DNA from: Hemerocallis citrina
Lineage: Eukaryota; Streptophyta; Magnoliopsida; Asparagales; Asphodelaceae
Assembly: GCA_017893485.1 (NCBI GenBank)
Contig: CM030364.1
Span: 204,747,327-204,811,326 of the forward strand
Direction: 5' to 3'
DNA: 64,000 nucleotides
The notes below the pieces were generated by a model, which had not been told where the DNA came from, made no database searches, and was given only the letters and a program-made list of their open reading frames with translations. Shown one piece after another: positions 37,521 to 48,611 of this stretch. The number at the start of each line of letters is the position of its first letter. The first letter of the stretch is position 1. The translations under genes and the position numbers were made by a program.

Positions 37521-38341
37521 TAATCATCTGGGATGCAGCTACAGGTATTCAGCAGTAGAGTTGTTTTGTTTATTATTTTTTCTTTCTCTGTTCTTGCATT
37601 GGTCATTCTCTCTTGCATCATATATCCTTTCTGCATCTTGCATATGCCTTCATTTATTGATTCATTAATGAGTATCATACTAGTTATTCCTTCTCTACCA
37701 TACTCTCTTCAAATTCCAGTTGTACCATCCAACTCGTTCTTCTCCCTTCATAATCAATCTTTCAATGCTCTATTCTTTTTCGTCCCTTGCTCTCATCCTC
37801 ATTCGTTGATTTCTTTTGAGTGTAAATTCACTCAATTGTTCTACCTATATTATCTTTGATTCTAATGTTATCCATTCTTTTTATTCCTTCTTGGTTCGTC
37901 GATCGGTATGTCTGCCGCTTGGATTTCTGCGCAGCGAAAGCGTGGTGGGCCCATAACCCACAGGCCCCAAGATTTCCTTGTTGCTTCTTCTTCCTTGTAC
38001 TGTTTACTTCCTTCCATTCCTTGTGTTCATCCTCACCCGTGACTCATTGTGTGATTCAATTCTTCCCTGTCCATTCTCTCTTTGATTTCATTTCTACCTA
38101 CTTCCTATCTTGCTTTGTTATCTTGAGTTGTTTCTTTCCTTTTGATACTGCTTATTCTCTTTCATGTATTCCATTTGATATCATTGTTATCCACTTCCTT
38201 ATTTTTTTTGTATTGCCCCCATTTCAATTCTGTTTCCCTAATTCTCTGCTTTGTAATCCCCCAAAGTTTGCTTTTGCCTTGTCCTATGTACCGCCAAAGC
38301 AAATTTCGAAGACGAAATTTTGTTGTAAGGTGGGTAAGATT
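37521..38341 (+). other. E1 3' interior without pol
   Basis: T-rich, low-complexity sequence. Two open frames (37533-37859 and 37856-38404) are hydrophobic by composition and lack motifs; the second runs into the LTR. No protease, RT or integrase is visible. The last 50 bp (AATTTCGAAGACGAAATTTT then TAAGGTGGGTAAGAT) resemble the chromovirus polypurine region. Confidence 0.65.
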
Positions 38342-39754
38342 TGTAACCCCTGTTTTCGCAAATACATATTTTCTGTGTATTATTTGAGTTTGGGTTCTTT
38401 ATAAAATTCTTCGTTTCCTTAAATTCATTTTATTTCAAAAATATTTTGTATTTCCTGTTAAAATCCATTCTTTTCATTAATTTTACTTATTGTTATTTTC
38501 AAATGAGTCTTATATTATAATACAAATCCTATTATTTGTGTTATTATTATTATCAATATTATTATTATTATTATTTTATTATTATTATTATTATTTTGAA
38601 GTAAAAACCAAGTATATTATTTGTATGTGACTATCCAAATTGTTTGTGAAAAGTTAAATATTAATCTAATTGTATTTTTCAAATTAATTTTATTGAACTC
38701 TATAAAATATTGTTTTGCAACCTATAAGAAATTGTGAAATTTGTATTTTATAAATCGTATTTATTTTTTCTATTGGATTTTAAAACCCTATCCTATATTC
38801 CTTATTGGATTATTTTAAAACCCATTTTAAACCTAAAACCCTATTTTAAAACCCTATTTGGATCCTTGCTAACACCCGTTACCCTCCTATAAACCATCAG
38901 CTCATATACCGTACCCGTTTACACCCAAAGACCCGTTATCCTATACCCTTAAGCCCTAAATTCTGTGTATTACCCGTTTACACCCAAATGTCGACCCGTT
39001 ATCCTATACCCTTAAACCCTAAATTCTGTATGTATATATATATATATATATATACACACCCTATAATAACTCATGTTGTCATCTACCCTATTCATCAAAC
39101 CCTCAGCCGCCTCATCCCCTTCACCTGTCGTCTACCCTGCACCTCCTACACCTTCTCGACCTCTCATCCTCTCTCCCTCGGCCCTGTGCTTCCTCCCAAA
39201 GTTGTCAGCCCTGTCTCCCCCCTCTCCCCTTCTCTCTGGTCCCTTCTCTCTATCGTGATGCCCCTCCTCAGCTTCGTCGATAGCAGCCGCCAGTCACCCT
39301 CCCTATGCTGCCTCCTCCCGAGTGCCGTACGACAGCTGACGGCAACCAGCAGCAGTGTCGCGTCTCTCCCGAAGTCGACAACCGCAGCCGCAACTCGTTG
39401 CGTTCGTCCTCCCGACACAGCTGCCCCAGCCGACGCTGTAACATTCCATATTTTTATTTTAATTAAAAATACTTTTTTCAATTTTTGCATGTATGATGCA
39501 CATGCTAATTTTTCCATCTTTATTTTTCTTACTCTCATTTATTATTTTAGCATGCATGAGTTTTTTTATTTAGCCTTTCATTAAACCCATGGGCCTAAGA
39601 ATAGATTCTAGCCCACTAGACTAATTAATCAATTAAATAAAAAAAAGCAAGCCCACAAGACAAGCCCATTTAATTAAATTCCTTTTTTGGTTGTACATGG
39701 ACTCACACATGACATGTAATAACTTTTTAATACACACACTACAAGAAAAACCTA

Positions 39755-40280
39755 TTTTCGCAACGCCAAATGTCGTTGCTAAAACTTGTTTGTCGTTGCG
39801 AAAAATATTTTTGGCAACGACATTTGTCGTTGCAAGGTCGTTGCGCGTCCAGGTATCGCGAAAGATTTTGACTACGACTTTCTGTCGTTGCCGAACATAG
39901 ACTTTTCGCAACGATATTGTCGTTGCAATATATTTTGTCATTGCCATACCTAATTTCACCCGTGCTAAGGTATAAAATCAATCGTAATAACTTTTGTCGT
40001 TGCCAAACATACTTCATATATTTGGCAACGACTCATGTCGTTGCTAAAGATATTTTTTCGCAATGAATTATTGTCGTTGCCTTACATTCTTTCTATTTTG
40101 GCAACGACTACTGTCGTTGACAAAGCTCGACTGTTTTGCAATTATTTTTATTATTGCTTTGCATTACTTGTATTTTGGTAACAACTATAGTCGTTGTTCA
40201 AGCTACCAATTGTCGTTGTTCAAGCTACCAATTGTCGTTGCGAAAGTTTAATTCTTTTCAAGACAAATTATATATTGTCG
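39755..40280. repeat. CACTA left subterminal repeat array
   Basis: At least a dozen GTCGTTGC or GCAACGAC motifs (some with one change), often arranged as inverted pairs. The right counterpart is at 44825-45040 and is sparser. The open frames at 39633-40017 are made of this repeat and are not genes. Confidence 0.88.
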
Positions 40281-40642
40281 TTGCATCAGCCCTGTCCAAA
40301 CTAGCATACACTTCAAAAACATTAAAAACCAACATCATTCCAAAAACTATAATATTAAACGTGCCCAACATATTACATTTATGTCATATAAGAAGCAATG
40401 CCCAAAATATTACAACCATCAACTTCTAAAAAAGATATCTAAGTATCTCATAATCATTTCCACTGTGCATAATAAGCTTAACCATGTTTTGTAATAGATC
40501 AAAATAGCATGTACATATACATTTAGCTAAAGAATAGAATTTGGCGGTAGGTTTTGAACAGAGAGCCTTGCACTCTGTCTGTGGACCATACTTCATTTTA
40601 TTCATAATAAAAAATCATAAACTAAACAAGGAATGATTTGTC

Positions 40643-40700
40643 ATTATAACTCCATGAAGATTAGTACTCTATCTTTCACAATCTTACTGATCCTTGCAAG
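40643..40700 (-). other. Possible terminal exon of the captured transcript
   Basis: On the minus strand, a pyrimidine-rich TTTTTTTTGTGCGGTGCAG precedes a frame reading LARISKIVKDRVLIFMEL and a TAA. The frame is in phase with the end of the last exportin exon (40988). This sequence is not exportin. It could be a chimeric last exon or chance. Confidence 0.25.
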
Positions 40701-40987
40701 CTGCACCGCACAAAAAAAAGAAAAAAAAAAGAGATAGATCAGATCAGATCAAGAAATAAATTACCAAAATAGACCAATTTGGAGACTTATGGTTCAAGTA
40801 AAATTTTTGCATATGAAACAGGGATATTATATCTAACATACATGATTGTACACTTTTTAACCTAACGTAACAAAGACATTCGAAAACATTATGTCATTAA
40901 TGGTTTATTGAATTGCATTTCTTAGGCTCTGGTGAATTGCATTTTATGGTTTATTGAATTTCGTATTTCTCAATATTGAGTACTGAC

Positions 40988-42866
40988 CTCAAGAGTGCAT
41001 TGAAAAACAGCCTCAAATATGCGAGGAACATCCTCCATCATCACAACTTTATATCTACAAAGAAACATTCAAAAAACAAACTAAAAGATTACAGAGGAAT
41101 GATTACTGAACACTATACATCTAATAGATAAAGAACAGAATAATCTGAACTCCTACGACACTTGTTTAGTTATCACCAATAAGGTTTCAGAAAATACAGT
41201 TTCTAAATTGAATATGGAACAGCAAAAAATATATCACCGCACGATTAGAGGAAGGTAAGAACTAGTTAGTTAGCCTTTAAAATCACTTGGATAAATAGCA
41301 TGGCTAAGGTACAAGAATCCTTTCTCTTGTTCTTTATAACTTAGCTCTGTAACTACATGTGTTGGATATAACATAAATTTTGCAGATATTACGACTCCCA
41401 AGAAAATGGTGGAAACAGCATCAATATGCATGGATAAGTGGATATTTGAGGAAAGAAAAATGTCCCAAGTGAACTAGCAACACTAGTGTTTGTCTGTCAA
41501 GCAACAAATAGCACATTACAACCATTTAACATACATAGCTATAAGGCATATCAAAAGTAACATGTAGCTATTAACAGGTACGATCAAGTTTATCACTGTG
41601 CAGCCTCACTATAAGAACTAGTACAAGAAAATACTATAGGGTACTAAGAACATTTATGACCATGGTTAATACAATTGCAAAACACAATTGCCAATAAAAT
41701 CAGACATCATAATTATTTTACATTACTATATTACGAGTTCTCTAACTTGTCAATAAAACATGTTTAAGAAATATACTGTGGAAATGAGGGAGAATTAAAT
41801 AAAATTCTGAAGCGGCTCAAAATCATTTAAAAATGTACCTATAGTATGTTAAGAACAGTTCTAATAACATCTTGTTCCTTCAATATGTCAACACTCTGGC
41901 TTGCTTGCCCAATGATTTCAGCCCATTTCTACAACAATTTAATGCAGATATCAAAGTTATAAAATAAGGATATAATCACCAAAGTTACACAACAACAGAA
42001 AACAAAATGACACAAAATGGTGACAGAAAAATTTATTAATGACTTTACAGAAGAAAAAAAGAATGAAAATGACAAAATCTAAACAAGATTGAATTACCTG
42101 ATTTGGAAGTTCCATTAACCTTTTTAGATATTCATCTCTCTTTACGGAAAAATTTATGAGAAAAGGAACACTGTGGCAAAGAAAAATATTGGGAAAAAAA
42201 ACTTTAGAAAACCAATTTTTTAGATGGGCTTTGTGTAGACGGGCATTTATAGTGACAAATATAAAAAGGTGGTTGGCTGTGTATGAGAAAAATCCTTAAG
42301 TTAGAATTCTAAAATTGCCTACATCAATTGCTAAAGGTTAATTAAGCAAAACTACTTCAGTTACACGGTGAGAAACATATAGTAGACAAGGCAAAAGGAA
42401 ATCCTGTTAAGAGTAATAGAGGTGTCTTACTTCCTAAACATGGTATTGTATCTTAATCGGCTATCACATACTTTAAAATCTAAATAAGAAGCGTGTGAAG
42501 CCACACCTGGCTAGTCATATTTAAAACAGACTATTTCAGCCTTAATTAAGCACAATGAACACATTTCCAGGAGAGCCAATCAAACGAATTGCCCATGTTC
42601 AGGATCAAAGTCAATAAGACAATTAATTGACCTCCAGAAATTTCAATTGTGGTCAAAATACATACATATCAGGTACAAGGTTTATAATAAATATCAGTAT
42701 TTCGCATACATAAAACTGTTTTAAGTATTTAATACCAATAACTATATAACAAAATTTGTGTGGGGTAGGGGATAACAAATGCAATGAAAAAAATATATAC
42801 CTGTGTAAGTACAAACTTCTGCTTGCATTTTTGAACACTTTTCAAGAAAGTATCGCATGCCATATC
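40988..42866 (-). pseudogene. XPO1: Captured exportin-1 (CRM1) gene fragment with introns
   Basis: Four exons in order on the minus strand. (1) 42866-42801, 22 codons, DMACDTFLKSVQKCKQKFV, flanked by AG and GT. (2) 42145-42098, KRDEYLKRLMELPNQ, donor intact, its 5' part diverged. (3) 41928-41839, 30 codons, starting KWAEIIGQASQSVDILKEQ, flanked by AG and GT, with a stop as its last codon. (4) 41054-40988, YKVVMMEDVPRIFEAVFQCT then LE, flanked by AG and GT. Exportin-1 is the nuclear export receptor for leucine-rich export signals; these exons come from its central HEAT-repeat region. Exons expected between 1 and 2 and between 3 and 4 are missing. It cannot make exportin; a partial transcript is possible. 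Confidence 0.92.
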
Positions 42867-44400
42867 CTGAAAGAAATGCAAATTTTATGAGATGAAGAAT
42901 GAGATCTATCCAGTGCTAATAAACCATGATAGTATTCATCAAAATATAAAGACAATAAATACCACGAATTTACTAACTTGTATGAAGTATATACATGAAA
43001 TCACTTGTAGATAACATAAATATATGCACTAATGATAGAATTGATACAAAAATAGAAAATACCGTAAAAATATAAGAGCGACCCCAATAAAGTTTTGTAG
43101 GACTGAGGTGAGGATATGATGACATGTTCTTCACTCTCATCTCATCCTCATCCTTCCCCTTGATTTATATCACTAACCTAAGCACCCTGCCTATTAGCCT
43201 AGTTTTTGCCTATTCCATCCTTATTGCGATTGCCCACATTCTTTCCTCCCACTCTTCCAACCATTCTTTACCTGTATGTTCCCTACTTTAATATAAACCA
43301 CTAGGAAACATTAGTTGTTATAAAAAAATCATCACCATTCCCTACTTTTTTAAAATCATCACTAGGACCAAGCCTCTCCTCAACTACCTGATGGCATTAA
43401 AAAGAAGCAAATGAAAAAAATAAAATAAAAAATCATCACTATTCTCCATGAGTTGCTAGAGTTGTAGGTTGCCAAATAATTGATATGGATGAATGATGAT
43501 GCTTGAAATAATAACAAGTAGCAACTCCTATTTAAACAACTACAATTCATTACCATGTTCCTGATTTTGATAAAAACACTATGGTTACTCTAAGAAAAAA
43601 AGCATGAGAATCATATTATATATTTTATTTATTTTGAAAGATATATGAAGCTAATGTTTGATCAGGACCCAATTAGTTAATGACTTATGCAACTCCTTAA
43701 TTATGACAGAAGATGTGACTCCACACTCAAAGGTTCTGAGATGAAGCACACCTTCATTTCCTTCAAAGTCGCAAACTTTGGAATTTGTTGGCCATGTCCA
43801 CTGCACTAGTTAAACAATAAATATGCATCATGATTGGAATTGCATCGAAGAGTGCATCCAAGCAATCCCTTCTTATTAGTAGGTTCATCCATACATATAT
43901 TGATAATCCCTATATATTTAGCTTTGTAAATATGCATCATGATTTGTAATTGCAATTGCGCAGGAGCCAACTAATGGTTGATGCATGTGGTGTAGAATTA
44001 TTTATGGATAAAGTTATAAAGCACATAGCTAGTACTTGCTAAGTTGCTATCTTATGTTGACATAAGGTGTTATCAGTACTTGCTCAGTTGCTATCTTATT
44101 TTGACATAGCTAGTACTACCTAATTTTAGCATTGACTGAAGGTGGACTGAGTTAGCTATAACTTCCACGATTTACCAATGTCTAACAAACAAGATAACTA
44201 ATATCATACTCAAAATATCTTAAATCCCTCTCAGGCATTTCACCAAATACCTTTCATGTATCTCCTCCTGCCAACCCAACTTCTCACAGAAACCCTAGCA
44301 CATGAACATACATTAACAGGTCAAAAGTTTTCATAAATTCTAAACATTACCATAACAACAATTTCTGATACATGGCAAGATTGAAGAACCCTAAATTACC
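42867..44400. other. CACTA interior without recognised genes
   Basis: AT-rich sequence upstream of the captured exons. I looked for further exportin exons on the minus strand and saw none. The rest of the interior (40281-40640 and 40701-40987) is likewise unassigned. Confidence 0.5.
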
Positions 44401-44560
44401 TGCTATTTGAAGAGGAAGATGAAGAAAAAAAATGTACCTCAGACCCGTCGCGTCGGGAGATGGTGAGCCGTCTGGAGGTAGATTTTCGGAGGAGAAAAAT
44501 GGAAGCGAGCGAGGAGCGGCGTAGGGGAAGTGATGGTCTAGGGTTTCTTCGTGTTCCCAA
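44400..44560 (-). promoter_or_regulatory. Possible 5' leader of the captured minus-strand transcript
   Basis: A locally GC-rich block. On the minus strand it reads through AAACCCTAGACCATC, then a part with CTCCTCCGAAAATCTACC, then GACGGGTCTGAGGTACAT, which offers a GT donor. This is like a plant 5' leader followed by a first intron. No start codon or TATA box was pinned down. Confidence 0.3.
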
Positions 44561-46109
44561 ATTGTAGGATTTCGACTTCGGGATTTCCCAAATTGTAGGA
44601 TTTAGATATCAGGATTAGGGTATCGATTGGGGAAGAGGGGTTCTTCGATTTCGATTTGGGCAAGAAGGTTGCGATTTGGGGAGCTAGGGATTCACTAGCG
44701 GGAGCCAGGGCATCGCTTTCGATTTGAGAATGAGAAGGAGAGGGAGGATACAGGTATTGGGATAAAGAGATACAATATTTCACATTTATTAAAATTGTTA
44801 TTTATTTTTATTTTTTTATATTTTTGGCAACAATACTGTCGTTGCAGTAGATATAAGGAAATATACGCAACGACAATTATCGTTTCCAATTTACACAATC
44901 TGGCGGGGGGATTTGCAAAGGCCCGCGCAAGGCATTTTGGAGAAGGAAATTTTTATTTTATTTTTAGCAACGACTTTCGTGTTGCCGTAACTAATTTTCA
45001 CAACGACTAAAAAGTCGTTGCCAAAACCTTGTTGCGAAAAAGGGTTTTTCTTGTAGTGACATATTAGAACAATAGGATTTGTATTTTAATTTGTGTGTGT
45101 GTGTGTGTGTGTGCATGTGTGGAGAGGGAGAGAGAGAGAAACTGGTTTGGAAGAGTGAGAGGTCGGGAGTTAGAGAATTAGGAGAGGTGGAGAAAGTGGG
45201 GAGGTGAAAAGGTGAGTGGGTAATTATTAGGTGGAGGAGATTACATTTTTAGCCCTTCTTTTGTCTCATAAATACCCCCATTTTTCTTCTCACTTCACAC
45301 CAAAAACAAAAGAAATCAAGAGAGGAAAAAGAAAGAGAGTTAGAGAATGCTCTTGTTGCATTGGAGACTTTTTGGGAGTGCTCTAGCTAGGAGGAGAAAG
45401 ACTAGGATTTGCTTGTTGGAGCTAGAAGTTGTGTCTCATCATCTTGTTTGCAAATTCTTCATAAATGGTGAGTGACCTTGTGCTTTCTAAATGTAGAAAA
45501 TGCATGCTAGTAATGTTAAATGAGTAGTATGGATTAAATTGATGTGATTATGAAGTACACCCTCATGTTGATTAATTGTGCCATAAAAATTGTAGAAGTA
45601 ATGTAGTATTCAATATATGATTAGATACCATGATGATTAGAAAGAGGAAAGAAAGTAATACAAATTGAATTGTTGCCAGGAAATGGGTTAGCTTATGCAT
45701 ATTGCAATGATATGTCAAAATTATAATTTTTGCATAAAAGAAATTTTTTTGAGATCCTCATGGACAATTAAGAGGCATGGTTGCACTTGTTACTGAATTT
45801 TAATTAGTATAAATGAATGCATGAAACTAGTTATAATGAATACAATTCTCAATTTCAAGTTTTGAAAAAAATGCAAATTGATGTGTGAAATTGAGAGAAA
45901 AATTAATTGAAAGATAGAGATGTGTTTGTAAGATGGATTCGAAATTCGTTGGCTACTATTTTTAAATTAATCTCAGTCAGGGAAAAATTTATTTCAGTAT
46001 ACTAAAAGATTGGATCGATTAAATAAACGAGTTTTGTGAAAAAATCTCAGAACAGTATGAACAAAACTACATTAATGAGATTCCTAACCAGTAGTCGCAA
46101 TGGACTTTC

Positions 46110-46170
46110 TGGCTAGCAGGTGCGCCATAGGTCGGTCGCTGTGCATGTCGGAGGTCTTGGGTTCGAAACT
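46110..46170 (+). promoter_or_regulatory. tRNA-like A/B-box module in E2 5' LTR
   Basis: TGGCTAGCAGGTGCG (A-box-like) at 46110-46124 and GGTTCGAAACT (B-box) at 46160-46170, 50 bp apart. A second B-box-like site is at 46328-46338 (GGTTCAAAACT). Counted without the CACTA element, the B boxes are 1398 and 1566 bp from the LTR start, the same as in the E2 3' LTR (53250-53260 and 53418-53428). T-runs follow within about 30 bp. Confidence 0.5.
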
Positions 46171-47964
46171 TGTTAGACCCTTTTATTTTGATTTCGTTTA
46201 ATTAAATCTGAAACCCAAGGGTTAGTATTTGGGGATTTCGAGATGGCATTATGACAACTAAGTCACATGGATGTAGTCGCTTTCAGTGTGGACCTTGGGT
46301 GCTTACTGTGTTGGGCGGTTGGGGTTGGGTTCAAAACTCGGTGACCACATTTTGATTTTTTTTTTTTATGTTTTTAATATTTTGAAAGGTTTTTAATGTA
46401 AATAAAATTTGGGGGAAAATTCTAATATTCTTATAAAATGATATAGAATTTATTAAAAATAGTTTCAGAATTTTTCATGAGTATTATGAGACCTTAAAAG
46501 TGAAAATGAGATAGAAATGAGTTGATAACTTCGGAAAAAATATATCTAATAGTACGACAATTATTTCTTTTAAAAGAAGAGTAAAATACTGGTATGTGAA
46601 TTGATTTTGTCTTGTAGAGATTATACACTTATTTGGTTTAAGAAATACTTGATGTGGGATGAGATATATTATATGAGCTTAAATTTACTAATGATACTTA
46701 AAGTAGATGAATTTATGTTCATGAAAAGAAATATTATTTTTTTTTACAAAAAGATTATGAATGAATAAATGAATCATGAATGATGCTAAGATAAGACATT
46801 GATTAAATTGTGGATTAGTTGAAGATAAGAATACATTGAGTTTAATACATGATTATTGAAGAGTATGAGTACCTATGGATTCTTGTACATGAAAGGTTGT
46901 AATCTAGAGTTTAGTGAGACCTCGGGTACCGGCATTGTTAAATTAAAAGATTTGAGTTATATTTTTGAGATATGGCCATGGAGCTATCTTGGTATTTGTG
47001 ATTAAGTTCGGTATGGGGGGTTAAACTAACTCTAGGCATGATAATTTATTCATGTCTTGAACTTAAGATTCTAGGCACATAAGTGAAGATGTAGTAAACC
47101 TGGGCAAACGTAAGTGGGGCACTCTATATAGTCGGGCGGTGGATTCTGGAACTACAGACCCAGTCGAGCGGAGGATTCTGGGACTGTGGTTACTTCGTAG
47201 GAGACGAGCTTTTATTTTAAATCGGGATTATTCTTAGTCAGGTGGATAGATGCCGTACTCCAATGTATATACGTATACCGGGGCTAGAGGGGCACTTGCA
47301 GGATGTTCACACAATAAGGAGTCTGTTATAACAATTGGGCGGTGGACTCCGGGACTGGGATCCGTACTCATGGAATGATCTGAACCTTGCTTTATTATTG
47401 GGTAGTTGTCATGGCGAGGAATCGAACCTTTTAATGTGGAGTACGTAGGTGCTTGCCCACAGACCCATATAGTATGGGATGCATAGAATCCAAACAATTA
47501 TGCATTAGTGTCATCTTAGTATAAAATATCTGTATTAGGCATTAAGGCATTGCATACACTTACATATTTAGAGTAGTCACATTTAACACTTTATTTGCAT
47601 TCAAGTTTGTGGTTTGTTAAAGTATTAAGATCGTTATATTTCCGGCATAGAGAGGATGGCCGTGTATAACATTTTCGTCGGTTGTAAGCAACTGACGTAC
47701 CCATAGTTTTATATGCAGGAGATGGATTTTCATGAAGATATAAAGTTGATATGATGCTGTTGATTAATTACATGTTAAAGATGTTGCAAATTGTATATTA
47801 TTTTCATTGTTGTACTTCATTTTGTCTTCCGCTGTATAAATAAATGTAAAAGTCTTTGTTGTATTATAAAAAGTTCAAATTTCCTTATAAAATTGTATAA
47901 AGTGAAGTGTAAAGATCCTGTGGATTCGAATTCGATCTTATTTGGAATTCGGGGTGTTACAGAG

Positions 47965-47976
47965 TTGTATCAGAGC
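47965..47976 (+). promoter_or_regulatory. E2 primer-binding site
   Basis: TTGTATCAGAGC, one mismatch to the initiator tRNA-Met complement, three bases after the 5' LTR. Confidence 0.85.
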
Positions 47977-48124
47977 CATGCTTCATAAGTAATACAAATT
48001 TATAAGGAACGGCACCCTAGAGTGGACATTAGAGTGTGAGTTTCAACTTATAGAGATTTAAATGTAAGTAACTTCCGTTTGTGTTGCTCTATATGATGAC
48101 ATTTTCTCCTCTTTTCCCTATAAG

Positions 48125-48604
48125 ATGGCCAATCATCATGATCCCCATAATGAGGCACATTGGTTTGTCCCCTTCGAGGATGAAGAGGAAGAGCCAATGG
48201 AGGAAGAAGAAGACCTAGAGGAGATAGAAGAGGAATTTCCCAAGTCTAGGGAGATTACTCCACCTCCGCCTGATTTCCCTGAAGAATCCTTAGACGAAGA
48301 ACTCGTTCCAGATGACCAAGATAATATTTTTGCTTCTTTTCGAAGAGAATTGGATGCTCAAAAGTGGAGAGTAAACCACTTGAAAGTGCAATGGGCAGAA
48401 GATAAGGAGTGCATTCAGTAGCTCACTTTTCAAGTGTGTGAGCTCGAGAAGGTTCAGCACGTGAATGATCAACACTTTGCCTAGCTGGACCACCTCACTC
48501 GTTGGGACAAGCAGGAGCGACATCAGAGATTTGAAGATATGAAGAAGGAAATCTAGAAACTACGGAAAGAGCTCAGAGCAGCCAAGAAAAACCGTAGAAT
48601 CTAG
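48125..48604 (+). pseudogene. E2 gag, N-terminal remnant
   Basis: Starts MANHHDPHNEAHWFVPFEDE, the same N-terminus as E4 gag. A Glu-rich stretch and a coiled-coil part follow; a TAG at 48419-48421 interrupts it, and two more in-frame stops follow. Near 48605-48620 it jumps into the middle of the protease: capsid core, zinc knuckles and the DTG half of the protease are absent relative to E4 (about 1.5 kb missing). Confidence 0.88.
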
Positions 48605-48611
48605 AATGTTG

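Larger units (their letters stand above)
39737..45058. mobile_element. Non-autonomous CACTA (En/Spm) transposon carrying exportin-1 exons
   Basis: Ends are CACTACAAGAAAAACC and its inverted match GGTTTTTCTTGTAGTG. The 3-bp duplicate ACA is at 39734-39736 and 45059-45061, and the empty site is seen in the E2 3' LTR (52146-52158, TACACATATTAG). Subterminal regions (39755-40280 and 44825-45040) carry many GTCGTTGC/GCAACGAC motifs in both directions, typical of transposase-binding arrays of this superfamily. No transposase frame is present. The 5322-bp interior holds exons of a host gene on the minus strand, so it is a Pack-type CACTA element. Confidence 0.95.
39437..47961 (+). repeat. E2 5' LTR, interrupted by the CACTA element
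   Basis: LTR sequence is 39437-39736 and 45062-47961. Aligns throughout with 51852-55051. CATAAATA is at 45267-45274, a GT run at 45091-45112, and B-box-like sites at 46160-46170 and 46328-46338. Ends GGAATTCGGGGTGTTACA. Short frames here have equivalents in the 3' LTR and are not genes. Confidence 0.93.

Noticed and set aside
37533..38404. Two hydrophobic frames resembling membrane proteins
   Set aside because: Composition-driven: T-rich DNA read in the Phe/Leu/Ile/Ser frames. The second runs into the E1 LTR.
38988..39584. 198-codon frame
   Set aside because: Starts in the E1 LTR, passes a TA microsatellite and crosses the E2 insertion point; cannot be an ancestral gene.
40063..40429. Short frames in the CACTA left end as transposase remnants
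   Set aside because: They consist of the subterminal GTCGTTGC repeats; no TNP-type domain is seen.
42867..44400. Further exportin exons upstream of the first one
   Set aside because: I read the minus strand for the preceding exon and saw no match; nothing supports more exons.
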